Source of the DNA: Luteolibacter arcticus
GTDB lineage: Bacteria; Verrucomicrobiota; Verrucomicrobiia; Verrucomicrobiales; Akkermansiaceae
Direction of reading: 5' to 3'
DNA length: 64,000 nt
Assembly (NCBI RefSeq): GCF_025950235.1
Contig: NZ_JAPDDT010000008.1
Span: forward strand, 248,001 to 312,000
Under the pieces are notes generated by a model, which saw nothing but the letters and a program-made list of their open reading frames with translations, did no database searches and was not told the DNA's origin. Numbering within the stretch: the stretch's first letter is position 1; the number at the start of each line of letters is the position of its first letter. Both the position numbers and the translations under genes were made by a program. Shown here piece by piece: positions 49,001 through 55,970 of the stretch.

Positions 49001-49071
49001 CCTTCGGCGATGTGCCGGTGAGATGCGTGTTGCTCTCCACCAAGCTCCTCGCATGCGTTGACGTTCCATGA
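46060..49071 (+). CDS. addA: AddA-like helicase-nuclease
   Basis: This 1003-residue UvrD-type helicase has Walker A ASAGSGKT near the N-terminus and FTRKAAGEF as motif Ia. LLDEFQDTS is motif II, followed by GDRKQAIYGWRGGD (motif III) and TIHKSKGLGFDVVVLPE (motif V). YVALTRAKRGLYV is motif VI. A C-terminal PD-(D/E)XK nuclease is marked by REVHAAFEAI and LELIDFKTD. It pairs with AddB for end resection at double-strand breaks. It is the coupled second gene of the addBA unit. The Chi sequence it may recognise is unknown. Confidence 0.9.
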   Translation: MSVPPILSKNLMILASAGSGKTFQLGNRVIGLVGSRGVDPARIVALTFTRKAAGEFADSVLSKLAECAMDPEQERKLGQQIGEAFAAGPTLARIVRALPTFQLGTMDGFFARVVRGFQYELGLTGGTFELIEGPKLEAAMSDMLGEVLGAALEREGAEDFLSAFRRATMGKEGTCVLKDIEKFLGNWHGLWKSGIPLDGWGGAGLFELLPGVEAWEQQKHELARKLDAACRDITWTDKRQPEKMQQVAASLIEHTVGSGRVASDFFKTCAEALVVGTSPLRLRHYKEFDLGGCAEQVLREAIMLLAGCELAAAVARTRAVAELVASLDGECERRLRRKGLLGFDDVKVLMGRWTLDEESRLRREAVDFRLDAHYDHWLLDEFQDTSRAEWDGLMPLLDEAATRDDGTLFVVGDRKQAIYGWRGGDVTLFDEVEHRYGGGLATRTMPESWRSCPAVLDLVNAVCGDLATIRDLFGEEMERRWPWEDHVSAKPQLTGEARVEVVAKDDREARLVELLREIGIGRKNLTCGVLVRTNAQVRATAALLREHGFDVIEEGRRQPVVDNAPGVTLSHLIRWLADPNDAFARQVIAMSPLEAILKERYGEYWQAAWEGLLKTARLHGFAAMIEQLIEPLWPELSEFSRRRAGDVIGALAVFDASGAATPREAVRWIADLEIPQAPGAAAVQVLTIHKSKGLGFDVVVLPEIEDTQVPNHGDFNVARGLHGACPWLLEPPASWVRSLVPALSAAEEVWADDQRYQAMCVLYVALTRAKRGLYVLLPEVPKSRKDPGEWKSSSNWVARSAGDSFQSGDASWWCDVPDRESAEKLAIPQLGVAKARRARITPSGAKADKFATPSPAGMIFGREVHAAFEAIGWLDETTPKFLPGDAGALVRDLLARPEIVALFERGGRNVELFREQPVEAILDGKWLSGVIDRLHVIRDSGGKVATLELIDFKTDAIQEPRQLTERYSGQMTAYREVLSKAFGDVPVRCVLLSTKLLACVDVP

Positions 49072-49153
49072 AGCTCGATTGCCCGGTGACATTCCCGGAT
49101 TGCACTGACACTCCGGCCCGGCTCATATGCACCCCGACGTTTCCGGGAAAAAC

Positions 49154-49501
49154 ATGAACAAGTTCAGCATCCACGCTTTCCTCGCGCTCATCCTCACCGG
49201 TTCGATGGCCGCGGATCCGCTGGATGCGTTTTACAGGGACGTCGATCGAGCGGTTTTTGTCGGGGTGATGAAGGACGGCAAATTGTTGAAGCTCATCCGG
49301 GGTAAGAAGGTCCATGGAAAGCAATCCCTCGATCCTCGACGCTACTCTGGAGAATGGCTCTACATCGTGAAGGAGAGCACTTGGCGAACTTTCAAATTCG
49401 CGACCTATCGCATCACTGACGAAAAGATCACGGTGTATCATGGTCCTCCCGAGGAGCGAAAGAAGATTGTGCTGCCGGTGGACGAGCTCTACGGGCGATA
49501 A
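49154..49501 (+). CDS. Small exported protein of unknown function
   Basis: This ~115-residue protein has a signal peptide (FSIHAFLALILTGSMA). The mature part is basic (LIRGKKVHGKQ, PEERKKIVLPVD) and beta-rich. An earlier ATG at 49,127 would add nine residues without improving the signal. No family is recognised. It converges on the hpf terminator. Confidence 0.5.
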   Translation: MNKFSIHAFLALILTGSMAADPLDAFYRDVDRAVFVGVMKDGKLLKLIRGKKVHGKQSLDPRRYSGEWLYIVKESTWRTFKFATYRITDEKITVYHGPPEERKKIVLPVDELYGR

Positions 49502-49530
49502 AAAAATCGGGTGGCGGGGATCAACCTGCA

Positions 49531-49570
49531 AAAAACGAAACACCCGCCGCGGCGAAGGCCGGGGCGGGCG
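49531..49570 (-). terminator. Intrinsic terminator of hpf
   Basis: On the minus strand GCCCGCC...GGCGGG forms a GC-rich hairpin followed by TGTTTCGTTTTTTG. It lies 22 nt after the hpf stop and may also stop the convergent small gene. Confidence 0.8.
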
Positions 49571-49592
49571 TGGATTGGAAAAAGAGGAAGGA

Positions 49593-50180
49593 TTACTCCT
49601 TCACGTCGATGGCTCCGTACTCGCCGTCCTTGCGGCGATACAGGATGGTCAGGCAACCGCGGCGTGCGCTCTTGTAGAGGACGAAGGGCCGTTCCGAGAG
49701 CTCCAGCTCCATGACGGCGTCTTCCTTATACATGGTCTTGAGGCGGTACTTTTCGGGGTGGACCAGGAATGGCTCGGGATCGGCCTCGGACTCTTCCGGG
49801 TGGTCGATGATTTCCTCACGGAAGTAGCGCTCGTCGAGATGCCGGATGGAGTCGTTCCGGTGCGGGCGCTTCTTCTTCATGAGGCGCGTCTTGTGCTTCC
49901 GCATGCGGCGGGCGATCTTGTCGATCGTTTCGTCGATGGCGGCGTACATATCCTGCCCTTCCGTGTGGGCCTCGATCGTAATGTGGTTGGCGCAAAAAAG
50001 AATGATTTCCGCGATGTGGCGGTTTTTCTGCACGTCGAGAATGGCCTTCGCTTCGATAATTCGCGGGTAGTCGAGGTGGAGACCCTCGATTTTCTTTTGG
50101 GCGTACTCGCGCAGCGAATCGGTCACGGATTCATGACGGACGGTGACCGTAATGGGCAGGTTCACGTTTGCGGTTTGCAT
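49593..50180 (-). CDS. hpf: Long-form ribosome hibernation promoting factor
   Basis: This 195-residue protein has the S30AE/HPF N-domain (about 1-105; LPITVTVRHESVTDSLREYAQKKI, then RHIAEIILFCANHITIEAHTEG). A linker is followed by the C-terminal dimerisation domain (about 130-190), with RPFVLYKSARRGCLTILYRRKDGEYGAIDV. The long form joins two 70S ribosomes into inactive 100S dimers in stationary phase. A clear ribosome binding site and terminator flank it. It is not next to rpoN, although a sigma-54 promoter serves rsr nearby. Confidence 0.93.
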   Translation of the reverse strand: MQTANVNLPITVTVRHESVTDSLREYAQKKIEGLHLDYPRIIEAKAILDVQKNRHIAEIILFCANHITIEAHTEGQDMYAAIDETIDKIARRMRKHKTRLMKKKRPHRNDSIRHLDERYFREEIIDHPEESEADPEPFLVHPEKYRLKTMYKEDAVMELELSERPFVLYKSARRGCLTILYRRKDGEYGAIDVKE

Positions 50181-50188
50181 AGTCTATT

Positions 50189-50194
50189 CTCCTG
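50189..50194 (-). promoter_or_regulatory. Shine-Dalgarno site of hpf
   Basis: CAGGAG on the minus strand lies 8 nt before the ATG, giving CAGGAGAATAGACTATG. It is one of the few clear SD sites in the window and fixes the hpf start. Confidence 0.75.
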
Positions 50195-50368
50195 TTTTGT
50201 TGGTGGGTGAATGGACGGCGGTTTTATCCGCCCTTATCCACCTAGCAGACTGGACCATCCGTGGCGATTTTGCCACCCCGTTCTTGTGGAAATCGCGGCA
50301 TCCTTTGCATCGTAAATACAAAGGGGTATGCGTGAAAATCCGGCCGCTGACGCGGATTTCGCTGAGCC

Positions 50369-51022
50369 TCAAGAAGCGGCGAGGAATGCGTCCAGATCCG
50401 TCATTTTTGCGAGGACGGACGTTGCCCCTGCTTCGAGCAGGGCGGGGGCATCGTGATAGCCCCAGCCGACGGCGATGGCCGGCATGCCCGCCGCACGGGC
50501 GGTTTCGAGGTCCACCGTGGAGTCGCCGATGAAGCGGCAGCTCTCGGGCGCGACTCCCCAATGGCGGGCGATCTGGAGGGCGGCTTCCGGGTGCGGCTTG
50601 CGCGGGGTTTCCGGGCGCTGGCCGAAGACGGGGTCGAAGGGCAGGCCGGGGAAGAGGCGTTGTACGATTTCGACCGTGAAGGGGTGCGGCTTGTTGGAAA
50701 GGACCGCGAGCCGGTAGCCGGCGGCTGCGAGGTTTTCCAAGCACGCGGGAATGCCATGGTAGGGAGCGGTGCCCTGCGGCCAAGTGACGGCATAGTCGTC
50801 CTTGAAGGCGGTCTCGACCGCCAGGATCTCGGCGGGCAGCGAACCTTCCGGCATCGCCCGTCGAGCGAGTTCATACGAGCCATTGCCGATGAAGCGGCGG
50901 ACGTCGGCGTGGACGTGGCCCGGCAGGCCGCAACGCTCGAGCGCGTGATTCAAGGAAGCCGCGATCCCGGGCAAGGAATCAATCAGGGTGCCATCGAGAT
51001 CGAAAATCAGGCCGGGCTTCAT
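50369..51022 (-). CDS. HAD-family phosphatase (phosphoglycolate phosphatase-like)
   Basis: The start at 51,022 gives LIFDLDGTLIDSLPGI, the DxDGT motif I of HAD phosphatases. The cap (about 15-80), then LAVLSNKPH (motif II, Ser), KPHPEAAL (motif III, Lys) and FIGDSTVDLETA (motif IV) follow. The length (217 residues) and SNKP motif fit Gph/PGMB-type enzymes. It cleaves small phosphates such as 2-phosphoglycolate. It follows rtcA on the same strand by 62 nt, but read-through from the RNA-repair operon is not shown. Confidence 0.88.
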   Translation of the reverse strand: MKPGLIFDLDGTLIDSLPGIAASLNHALERCGLPGHVHADVRRFIGNGSYELARRAMPEGSLPAEILAVETAFKDDYAVTWPQGTAPYHGIPACLENLAAAGYRLAVLSNKPHPFTVEIVQRLFPGLPFDPVFGQRPETPRKPHPEAALQIARHWGVAPESCRFIGDSTVDLETARAAGMPAIAVGWGYHDAPALLEAGATSVLAKMTDLDAFLAAS

Positions 51023-51084
51023 CGCGGGCGGATGAAAGTGGCTGCGGCATCCTGCCGCAAGCCTTGAGGACGCGAGACGAAGTT

Positions 51085-52101
51085 TCAATCGCGGGTCACC
51101 TCGATTACCTTCGTGCCCCGCTCGCCATCGTGGACGCGGAACTTCACCGGCAGGAACTTCTCGATCACCGAGATATTCGTCGGCACGTGGGCATCCGGCG
51201 ACATCGTGACGATGCGGCCGTCACCCGCGAGGGCCATGGGCAGCAGCAATTGGTCGGCGAGACAGCGTCCGACCGGAGCGCCGCAGCCGATGAAATCCTG
51301 CATCAACTTCGCGGCGCGATGGCCGATCTTGTCGGCGCTGGTGCCTTGTTCACCGAAGGCGCTGGTGAGTTCACGCAAGTCTCCGAATTCGCTCTCGACG
51401 AGGCAACACACGCCGGCTCCCGGGCCGGGCTCGCAGTTCTCCACGGCGGCGTCCTTGCAGGGGATGAGCTCGAGGGCGGCATCGAGCATCCGCCCGGCGA
51501 TGGAGAGCGGAAGGTGTCGCGTGAGCACGCGGATGCGCGAGCCGGTGAGTTCCGGGCGGGTGGAGAGGTCGAGCGGGGCGAGCTTGGCGCAAGGATGGAT
51601 GATGGCTGTGATCGCGCCGCCGCCGGCGGGTGCGAAGCCGGCGCTTTCGAGTGAAAGTCCGGCCTCCACGCCTGCCTTCTTCAAAGCAGGCAAGAAGACA
51701 CGATCGAGGAAATCGAAGGGCGGTGCGAGGGGATTGTGCGTGCCTCCTTCCAGACGCAGCGTGCTCGGCCCGTCCGGTTGCCACAGGGCGGGCAAGAGGG
51801 TCTGGAATAACAGCCCCGTGCTGCCTGCGGTGCCGATGGCGAATTGGTACGATCCGGCTCGTACTTTGCCGGCGCGGAAGACCAGCTCGGTGGAGCCGAT
51901 CTCCGCGCCGTCCGCGGTGCCGCCGGAGATTTCACAGGCGGCCTTCACGCAGGTGAGATGCTGGCGCATCAGTCCCGGCCGCGAGCGCTTGCCGCGGATA
52001 TTCGTCATGCGGAATGGCTGGCCGGTCACCATTGCGAGCGAGAGTGCGGTGCGGAGCATCTGCCCGCCGCCGGAGGAGCCGTCGAGTTGGAGGGGTTTCA
52101 T
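51085..52101 (-). CDS. rtcA: RNA 3'-terminal phosphate cyclase
   Basis: This 338-residue enzyme turns RNA 3'-phosphate into 2',3'-cyclic phosphate using ATP. It starts with LDGSSGGGQMLRTALSLA, the family's opening, and has RPGLMRQHLTCV and GSTGLLFQTLLPAL. The adenylylated His is predicted at 305 in HVPTNISVIEKFL, which matches E. coli His309. LADQLLLPMAL precedes it. It is the last gene of the rsr-Y-RNA-rtcB-rtcA unit, 51 nt after rtcB with a perfect palindrome in the gap. Confidence 0.95.
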   Translation of the reverse strand: MKPLQLDGSSGGGQMLRTALSLAMVTGQPFRMTNIRGKRSRPGLMRQHLTCVKAACEISGGTADGAEIGSTELVFRAGKVRAGSYQFAIGTAGSTGLLFQTLLPALWQPDGPSTLRLEGGTHNPLAPPFDFLDRVFLPALKKAGVEAGLSLESAGFAPAGGGAITAIIHPCAKLAPLDLSTRPELTGSRIRVLTRHLPLSIAGRMLDAALELIPCKDAAVENCEPGPGAGVCCLVESEFGDLRELTSAFGEQGTSADKIGHRAAKLMQDFIGCGAPVGRCLADQLLLPMALAGDGRIVTMSPDAHVPTNISVIEKFLPVKFRVHDGERGTKVIEVTRD

Positions 52102-52114
52102 GGAGAGAGGAGAG

Positions 52115-52145
52115 AATAGGTCCTATGGGTCTCATAGGACCTATT
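52115..52145 (-). promoter_or_regulatory. Perfect palindrome between rtcB and rtcA
   Basis: AATAGGTCCTAT pairs with ATAGGACCTATT around a 7-nt loop. It fills most of the 51-nt gap and lies just after the rtcB stop. It may be a processing or attenuation hairpin that sets the RtcA level, or a dispersed palindromic repeat. A run of T is absent. Confidence 0.6.
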
Positions 52146-52152
52146 CCTTGTG

Positions 52153-53634
52153 TTAGTCATCCGCAGCAGTCTCATCCTTGATGACGAAGCGGGCCTTCAG
52201 GCTCGCGACGGTTTCTGCCAGGCCGGCGCTTTCCACGCTGCGGAGCACTTCCGGGAAGCTCTTGTAAGCGTCCGGTGCTTCATCGATCGGGTACTTGCGG
52301 CAGTTGCTGAGGATATCGTCGCGGTCGAAGTCGGCGTCCACCGCCACTTGATCCAGGGTTCGCGCCGCGTGCTTGCGGCCCATGCGGCGACCGGCGCCGT
52401 GATTCACGGAGTAGGCGGTGCGCTCGGCACCTGCGCGGGCGACCATCACGACGGAGCCGTCGCGCGGGTTGCCCGGCAGCAGGATCGGGTGGCCGGTTTT
52501 CTCAAATGGAGTTCCCGCCAGCGAGAAGTGGCCGCCGGGGATCGCGCGCGTCGCGCCCTTGCGGTGGACCCATGACTTGCGGCCCTCGTGGATTTCTTCC
52601 CGCGCGATATTGTGCGAGATGAAATAGACGAGCTTGCCCTTCGCGCCGGGCAGCACTTCCTGGAATGCCTCTAACACGAGGGCGTTGATCAGGAGGTGGT
52701 TCACGGTGGCGAAGTTCGCGCCGAGTGCCATGTCATCGAGGTAGGCATCTGCTTCCGGAGTTCCGAGCGGGGCGTAGACGAGCTGCTTGTCGCCGGCCGG
52801 GAAGGGCGTGGACCAGGTGCGGAACTTGTGTTCCAGGTCCCGGAACTGGCCCTGCGCGAGCAGGTTTCCGAAGCCGCGCGATCCGCAGTGGCTGAGGAAG
52901 GAGACGTGGCCATCCTTCATGCCAAAGGACTTCGCAGTCTCGCGCGCCCACGGCCGGTCGGTGACCTTGGTGATCTCGCACTCGCCGAAGTGATTGCCCC
53001 CGCCGTAGGACCCGAGCTGGCCGATCTTGTCGGCGAAGTTCCGGATGCGGCCCTCGGCCAGGATCTTCTCCAGGCGAGTACGAAGGGCATCGTAGGTCCC
53101 ATCGTGGCCGGTATGGCTGGAGTCCTCACAGCGGATGGCCCACTCCGGCGGGATGCCGAGTGCCTGGCACACGCGCTGGGTCGCGCCCTCCGTCACGGCA
53201 GGCACGCCGATGAGTTCATCGACATGGCGCGCCTTCTTCACCGAGCGCTGGCCCTTGCCGGCACCGGTCGGGGTGCGCTGGATGATGGCATCGATCAGCG
53301 CACGGCGGGTCTGCTTGTCCTTGATCGCGTCCTCCGGGATATCGAGCTGGAGCAGGCTCATGGAGCACTTGATATCCACGCCGACCGGGCCGGGATAGAT
53401 GTGGGTCGGCGAGATCATCACACAGCCGACCGGCGCGCCGTAGCCGGCGTGCGCGTCGGGGTTCAGGACGAGTTCGGTCACGCCCGGCGCCATCCGTGAG
53501 TTCACGGCTTGCTGGAGGCAAGTCTCGTCGAAGGAATCGCGGATCGCGTCGGTGCCGACCACGGTGATCGGCTTGCCGGCATCGCCGGGGAGCGGAATGA
53601 AGCCGAGGGCTTCGTCGGTCTTGTGGATGGTCAT
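52153..53634 (-). CDS. rtcB: RNA ligase RtcB
   Basis: This 493-residue GTP- and Mn-dependent ligase joins 2',3'-cyclic phosphate or 3'-phosphate ends to 5'-OH ends. Metal ligands by family comparison are Asp87 and Cys90 (VGVDIKCSM), His215 (GGGNHFGECE), His249 (SHCGSRGFG) and His341 (YFISHNIAREE). The guanylylated His is predicted at 412 (NHGAGRRMGRKHA). The protein is longer than classical E. coli RtcB (408). It sits downstream of the Y-RNA array and three small genes and just before rtcA, so ligation is likely directed at broken tRNAs or Y-RNA-linked substrates. Confidence 0.95.
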   Translation of the reverse strand: MTIHKTDEALGFIPLPGDAGKPITVVGTDAIRDSFDETCLQQAVNSRMAPGVTELVLNPDAHAGYGAPVGCVMISPTHIYPGPVGVDIKCSMSLLQLDIPEDAIKDKQTRRALIDAIIQRTPTGAGKGQRSVKKARHVDELIGVPAVTEGATQRVCQALGIPPEWAIRCEDSSHTGHDGTYDALRTRLEKILAEGRIRNFADKIGQLGSYGGGNHFGECEITKVTDRPWARETAKSFGMKDGHVSFLSHCGSRGFGNLLAQGQFRDLEHKFRTWSTPFPAGDKQLVYAPLGTPEADAYLDDMALGANFATVNHLLINALVLEAFQEVLPGAKGKLVYFISHNIAREEIHEGRKSWVHRKGATRAIPGGHFSLAGTPFEKTGHPILLPGNPRDGSVVMVARAGAERTAYSVNHGAGRRMGRKHAARTLDQVAVDADFDRDDILSNCRKYPIDEAPDAYKSFPEVLRSVESAGLAETVASLKARFVIKDETAADD

Positions 53635-53682
53635 GGGAAAAGTTTATTGGGTGGGGTAAGTTGAACCGAGAAGATGATTTCC

Positions 53683-54492
53683 TTAGAGCGTGGCCTGTGT
53701 CACGTAGAGCGGAACGAAGGCGTCCCACCCTTTCCTCAAGCCTTTCTTGGCATAGCCAGCGTCGGAACCGTCAGCAAAAGTCGCGATGAGTTGGAGGAAG
53801 GCGGCAGTCGCTTGCTTTTGCTCAAGATTGAGCAGTGCGATTGAATCCCGTCGGTAGGGGTCTTCAGGTCCTCCGTCCAGCGACCAGAGGACTCCGTTAA
53901 ACTCGGCGTAGGCGATATCGGGAAAAGCCGTCGCCAAGGCGTGGGTCATGAATGCAGGCAGATAGAACCGGAATCCAAGATCATCCAAGAAGACCAATGA
54001 TTCATGGAATTCGGACAGCTTGCCGGCCGGGATATCCTGCCAGCGAGTTTCCGGGTCCTCTTCCTCGGCGATTTTCATGGCTATGTGAGTTCCCAGGTAG
54101 TTTCCATCGACCAGATCCATCTGATGAAGCGTGATTCCTCCATCGCGGGATACCTTGCGAAATGCTCGTTCGATTGAAGTGATGATCTTTTCCCGGAGCA
54201 TATCGAATGACAGCCACTGCGGAGAGCGGGCTTCTTCAGGAAGTGGAGCGCGGGTTTCCCCTTCGAACTGAGCTTCGCATGCTCCGTTAGTCAGGAAATG
54301 TCGTTGTCCTTCGACGAGCGAAACCTCGTTGGAATGATTGAAGGGAGCGTCGCCCGGTGCATCTTCCCACAAGCACACCGGGCAGAGCTGCATCGTTCCG
54401 CCTGCGGGAAGCGCGTAGCTTCGATAGCCACAGCATGGGCAGGGATGTCGGATGTCTGGTTGCACGGGCTGACGAGACTGGGAATGATTCAA
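53683..54492 (-). CDS. CPCC cysteine-rich / DUF6714-like protein in the RNA-repair unit
   Basis: The best start is TTG at 54,492, 2 nt after the stop of the previous gene; a GTG 27 nt downstream is possible. The ~269-residue protein opens with a zinc-finger-like cysteine box HPCPCCGYRSYALPAGG...CPVCLWE of the CPCC type. The C-terminal ~170 residues (FDMLREKIITSIERAF... HESLVFLDDLGFRFYLPAFMTHALATA) resemble DUF6714. The zinc site suggests nucleic acid or protein binding. Its place between the array and rtcB, with almost no spacing, indicates a joint role in RNA repair; the function is unknown. Confidence 0.65.
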   Translation of the reverse strand: MNHSQSRQPVQPDIRHPCPCCGYRSYALPAGGTMQLCPVCLWEDAPGDAPFNHSNEVSLVEGQRHFLTNGACEAQFEGETRAPLPEEARSPQWLSFDMLREKIITSIERAFRKVSRDGGITLHQMDLVDGNYLGTHIAMKIAEEEDPETRWQDIPAGKLSEFHESLVFLDDLGFRFYLPAFMTHALATAFPDIAYAEFNGVLWSLDGGPEDPYRRDSIALLNLEQKQATAAFLQLIATFADGSDAGYAKKGLRKGWDAFVPLYVTQATL

Positions 54493-54494
54493 AG

Positions 54495-54830
54495 CTAGGA
54501 GAAAAGTGCGGCAACGAGGCCAAGCAGGCTTGCGATGCCAAGGAAGAAGACAAGACCCAGGAGGATGGTGACCCCGAAGCCCGCCACTTTGGTGATGAAG
54601 GAAGTCGGGAGGATTTTCGGCTGCTCGGACTGGAGTTGCAGGCAGGCGATCTGGATTTCTTCGCTCTGGATATACACCTTCTCCGAGGTCTCCGAGAGCA
54701 GCTTGTCGATGGCATTCCGCAGCGCCTCGAAGGCGGCATGATTTCCGGCCAGAGTATCCCGATCGTTCCAATCTCCAAGATTCATCCAGGCGTGATCGGA
54801 AGCTTCGATAGTGGGAAGAGATGGAGTCAT
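54495..54830 (-). CDS. Small tail-anchored protein in the RNA-repair unit
   Basis: This 111-residue protein has a helical N-terminal region (AFEALRNAIDKLLSETSEKVY...). It ends in one hydrophobic segment (ITKVAGFGVTILLGLVFFLGIASLLGLVAALF), so it is a single-pass, C-terminally anchored membrane protein with its bulk in the cytoplasm. Its start follows Y RNA unit 9 by 23 nt and its stop abuts the CPCC gene. No family is recognised. It could tether RNA-repair components to the membrane, which is only an inference. Confidence 0.65.
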   Translation of the reverse strand: MTPSLPTIEASDHAWMNLGDWNDRDTLAGNHAAFEALRNAIDKLLSETSEKVYIQSEEIQIACLQLQSEQPKILPTSFITKVAGFGVTILLGLVFFLGIASLLGLVAALFS

Positions 54831-54853
54831 GGGAGGGAGGGGTTGGAGGGGAT

Positions 54854-54978
54854 CATCGTGACAAGGAGAGCGAAGACTTCATTCTGGTGCGTCTGATTTC
54901 CGCCACGGGCACGAGGCCCGGCGGGATTGGTTACCCGCACAGGTATTAACCACTGTAGTCTTTGCGGCATTCACGATG
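54854..54978 (-). ncRNA. Y-RNA-like unit 9, tRNA-Leu-like permuted module
   Basis: The outer stem CATCGTGA/TCACGATG (8 bp) and an inner stem GCAAAGACT/AGTCTTCGC (one A-C mismatch) enclose the module. The strands carry GAATGCC...GACTACA and CTTGTC. In the module the order is variable-arm hairpin GGT-TAAT-ACC, T stem GCGGG/CCCGC (8-nt degenerate loop), acceptor 3' strand CGGGC, loop CTCGT, acceptor 5' strand GCCCG, then GGCGGAA...GACGC, which matches a class II (Leu-type) D arm. Confidence 0.72.
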
Positions 54979-54986
54979 AAAGGGAT

Positions 54987-55113
54987 CGGCGACAAGGGAT
55001 TGGTGAAACGTTCCTGCTCTACCAACTGAGCTACCGGACCGAGAGAGGTCCGGACCGGACTCGAACCGGCGACCTGGTCATTACGAATGATGTAGTTTCA
55101 CCGGCATTCGCCG
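54987..55113 (-). ncRNA. Y-RNA-like unit 8, permuted tRNA-Thr(CGT)-like module
   Basis: The outer stem CGGCGA/TCGCCG (6 bp) and inner stem GGTGAAAC/GTTTCACC (8 bp) enclose a full permuted tRNA. The T arm is GCCGG-TTCGAGT-CCGGT and the acceptor CCGGACC pairs all 7 bp with GGTCCGG across a TCTCTC loop. The D arm is GCTC-AGTTGGTA-GAGC. Upstream of the T arm lies TCATTCGTAATGACC, an anticodon-arm remnant with loop TTCGTAA, i.e. anticodon CGT. Confidence 0.82.
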
Positions 55114-55121
55114 TGATTTTC

Positions 55122-55589
55122 TCAAGGGGTCAGGGTCTTGCGATACTTGGAGAGGTCTTGCAGGACCTTGCCTCCGACGATGAGAGTCTTTTCGATCTCA
55201 CCGCGATCGAGCAGCGCCTCGCAGCGTGCGACGAGGTCGTTCCACTGATCAACGAGGTTGCGCAGATCCACGAGGGGCGCGACGACCTTGGTGACTTGCA
55301 CGGCCGCACCGTAGCTCTTGCGGGTCTTTGCGCGGAGCAGGATGCCTTGTGAGCCGAGCAGGTCATCGGCGGTCCGTCCGCTCAGACGCCAGGCTTGTTC
55401 CCGGTCGCCGAAGTTCGAGACGGCGTAGAGGATCTCATCCATTTCCCAGTCCCAGAAATCGATCTGGAGCAGGAACGCCACCTGCCGCTGGGGCATGGGC
55501 GTGAAGAACGCGAGGGCTTCGGCGAAGTTCTCGATCCGCGACTTGAGAAAGCGCGAGGGGCGTTCGTTGGCGTGGACGTTGGTGATCAT
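55122..55589 (-). CDS. Unknown protein encoded inside the Y-RNA array
   Basis: The ATG at 55,589 is preferred because an upstream one at 55,622 falls inside Y RNA unit 7. The 155-residue protein is helical and soluble, with ERPSRFLKSRIENFAEALAFFTP, IDFWDWEMDEILYAVSNFGD and PLVDLRNLVDQWNDLVARCEALL. I see no known motif. It has no signal peptide. It lies between units 7 and 8 on the operon strand, 25 nt after unit 7 and 8 nt before unit 8, so its RNA is probably processed away from the flanking Y RNAs. A protein partner of Rsr or the Y RNAs is a reasonable guess. Confidence 0.65.
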   Translation of the reverse strand: MITNVHANERPSRFLKSRIENFAEALAFFTPMPQRQVAFLLQIDFWDWEMDEILYAVSNFGDREQAWRLSGRTADDLLGSQGILLRAKTRKSYGAAVQVTKVVAPLVDLRNLVDQWNDLVARCEALLDRGEIEKTLIVGGKVLQDLSKYRKTLTP

Positions 55590-55613
55590 GGGAATCGATG
55601 GTGAAAGGAAGAT

Positions 55614-55737
55614 CCGCGACAAGGATCGGAAAGACGTTTTGCCACTGCTCTACCAAGCTGAGCTACCCGCCGGAGCGGGGCCGGAGTCGAACCGGCGACC
55701 AATGGATTAATGTATGTAGTCCTCCCTGCATTCGCGG
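55614..55737 (-). ncRNA. Y-RNA-like unit 7, tRNA-Asn-like permuted module
   Basis: The outer stem CCGCGA/TCGCGG and inner stem GGGAGGAC/GTCTTTCC (with two G-T pairs) carry GAATGC...GACTACA and CTTGTC. In the module the T arm is GCCGG-TTCGACT-CCGGC. A 5-bp acceptor CCCGC/GCGGG is closed by TCCG, a UNCG-type tetraloop. The D arm is GCTC-AGCTTGGTA-GAGC. The segment before the T arm, ATTAATCCATTGGTC, resembles the 3' half of tRNA-Asn. Confidence 0.8.
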
Positions 55738-55745
55738 GAGAGGGG

Positions 55746-55837
55746 CGCTGACAAGTATTTGCGGGACGTCATCCCGAATGTTTCTTTCATTACGGAACAG
55801 GAGCAAATCCTGCATGTAGTCCCGCGGGCATTCAGCG
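55746..55837 (-). ncRNA. Y-RNA-like unit 6, non-tRNA module
   Basis: The outer stem CGCTGA/TCAGCG and inner stem GCGGGAC/GTCCCGC are both perfect, with the strand signatures GAATGCC...GACTACA and CTTGTC. Instead of a tRNA-like module there are two hairpins, CAGG-ATTTGCT-CCTG and an AATG/CATT-based one. It may be a decayed or specialised member. Confidence 0.7.
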
Positions 55838-55847
55838 TTGAAGGGAA

Positions 55848-55960
55848 CCGCGACAAAGATTGGGAAGATCCGTGATGACTGCTCTACCCGACTGAGCTAC
55901 CCGCCGGAGCGGGGTTGGACTCGAACCAACGACCCGTGTAATCTTCCCGGGCATTCGCGG
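55848..55960 (-). ncRNA. Y-RNA-like unit 5, permuted tRNA module
   Basis: The outer stem CCGCGA/TCGCGG and inner stem GGGAAGAT/ATCTTCCC (8 bp, perfect) enclose the module; here the signature reads GATTACA rather than GACTACA, with the matching change on the other strand. The T arm is GTTGG-TTCGAGT-CCAAC, the acceptor CCCGC-TCCG-GCGGG, and the D arm GCTC-AGTCGGGTA-GAGC. The compensated change supports a real stem. Confidence 0.8.
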
Positions 55961-55970
55961 AAATGGAAGT

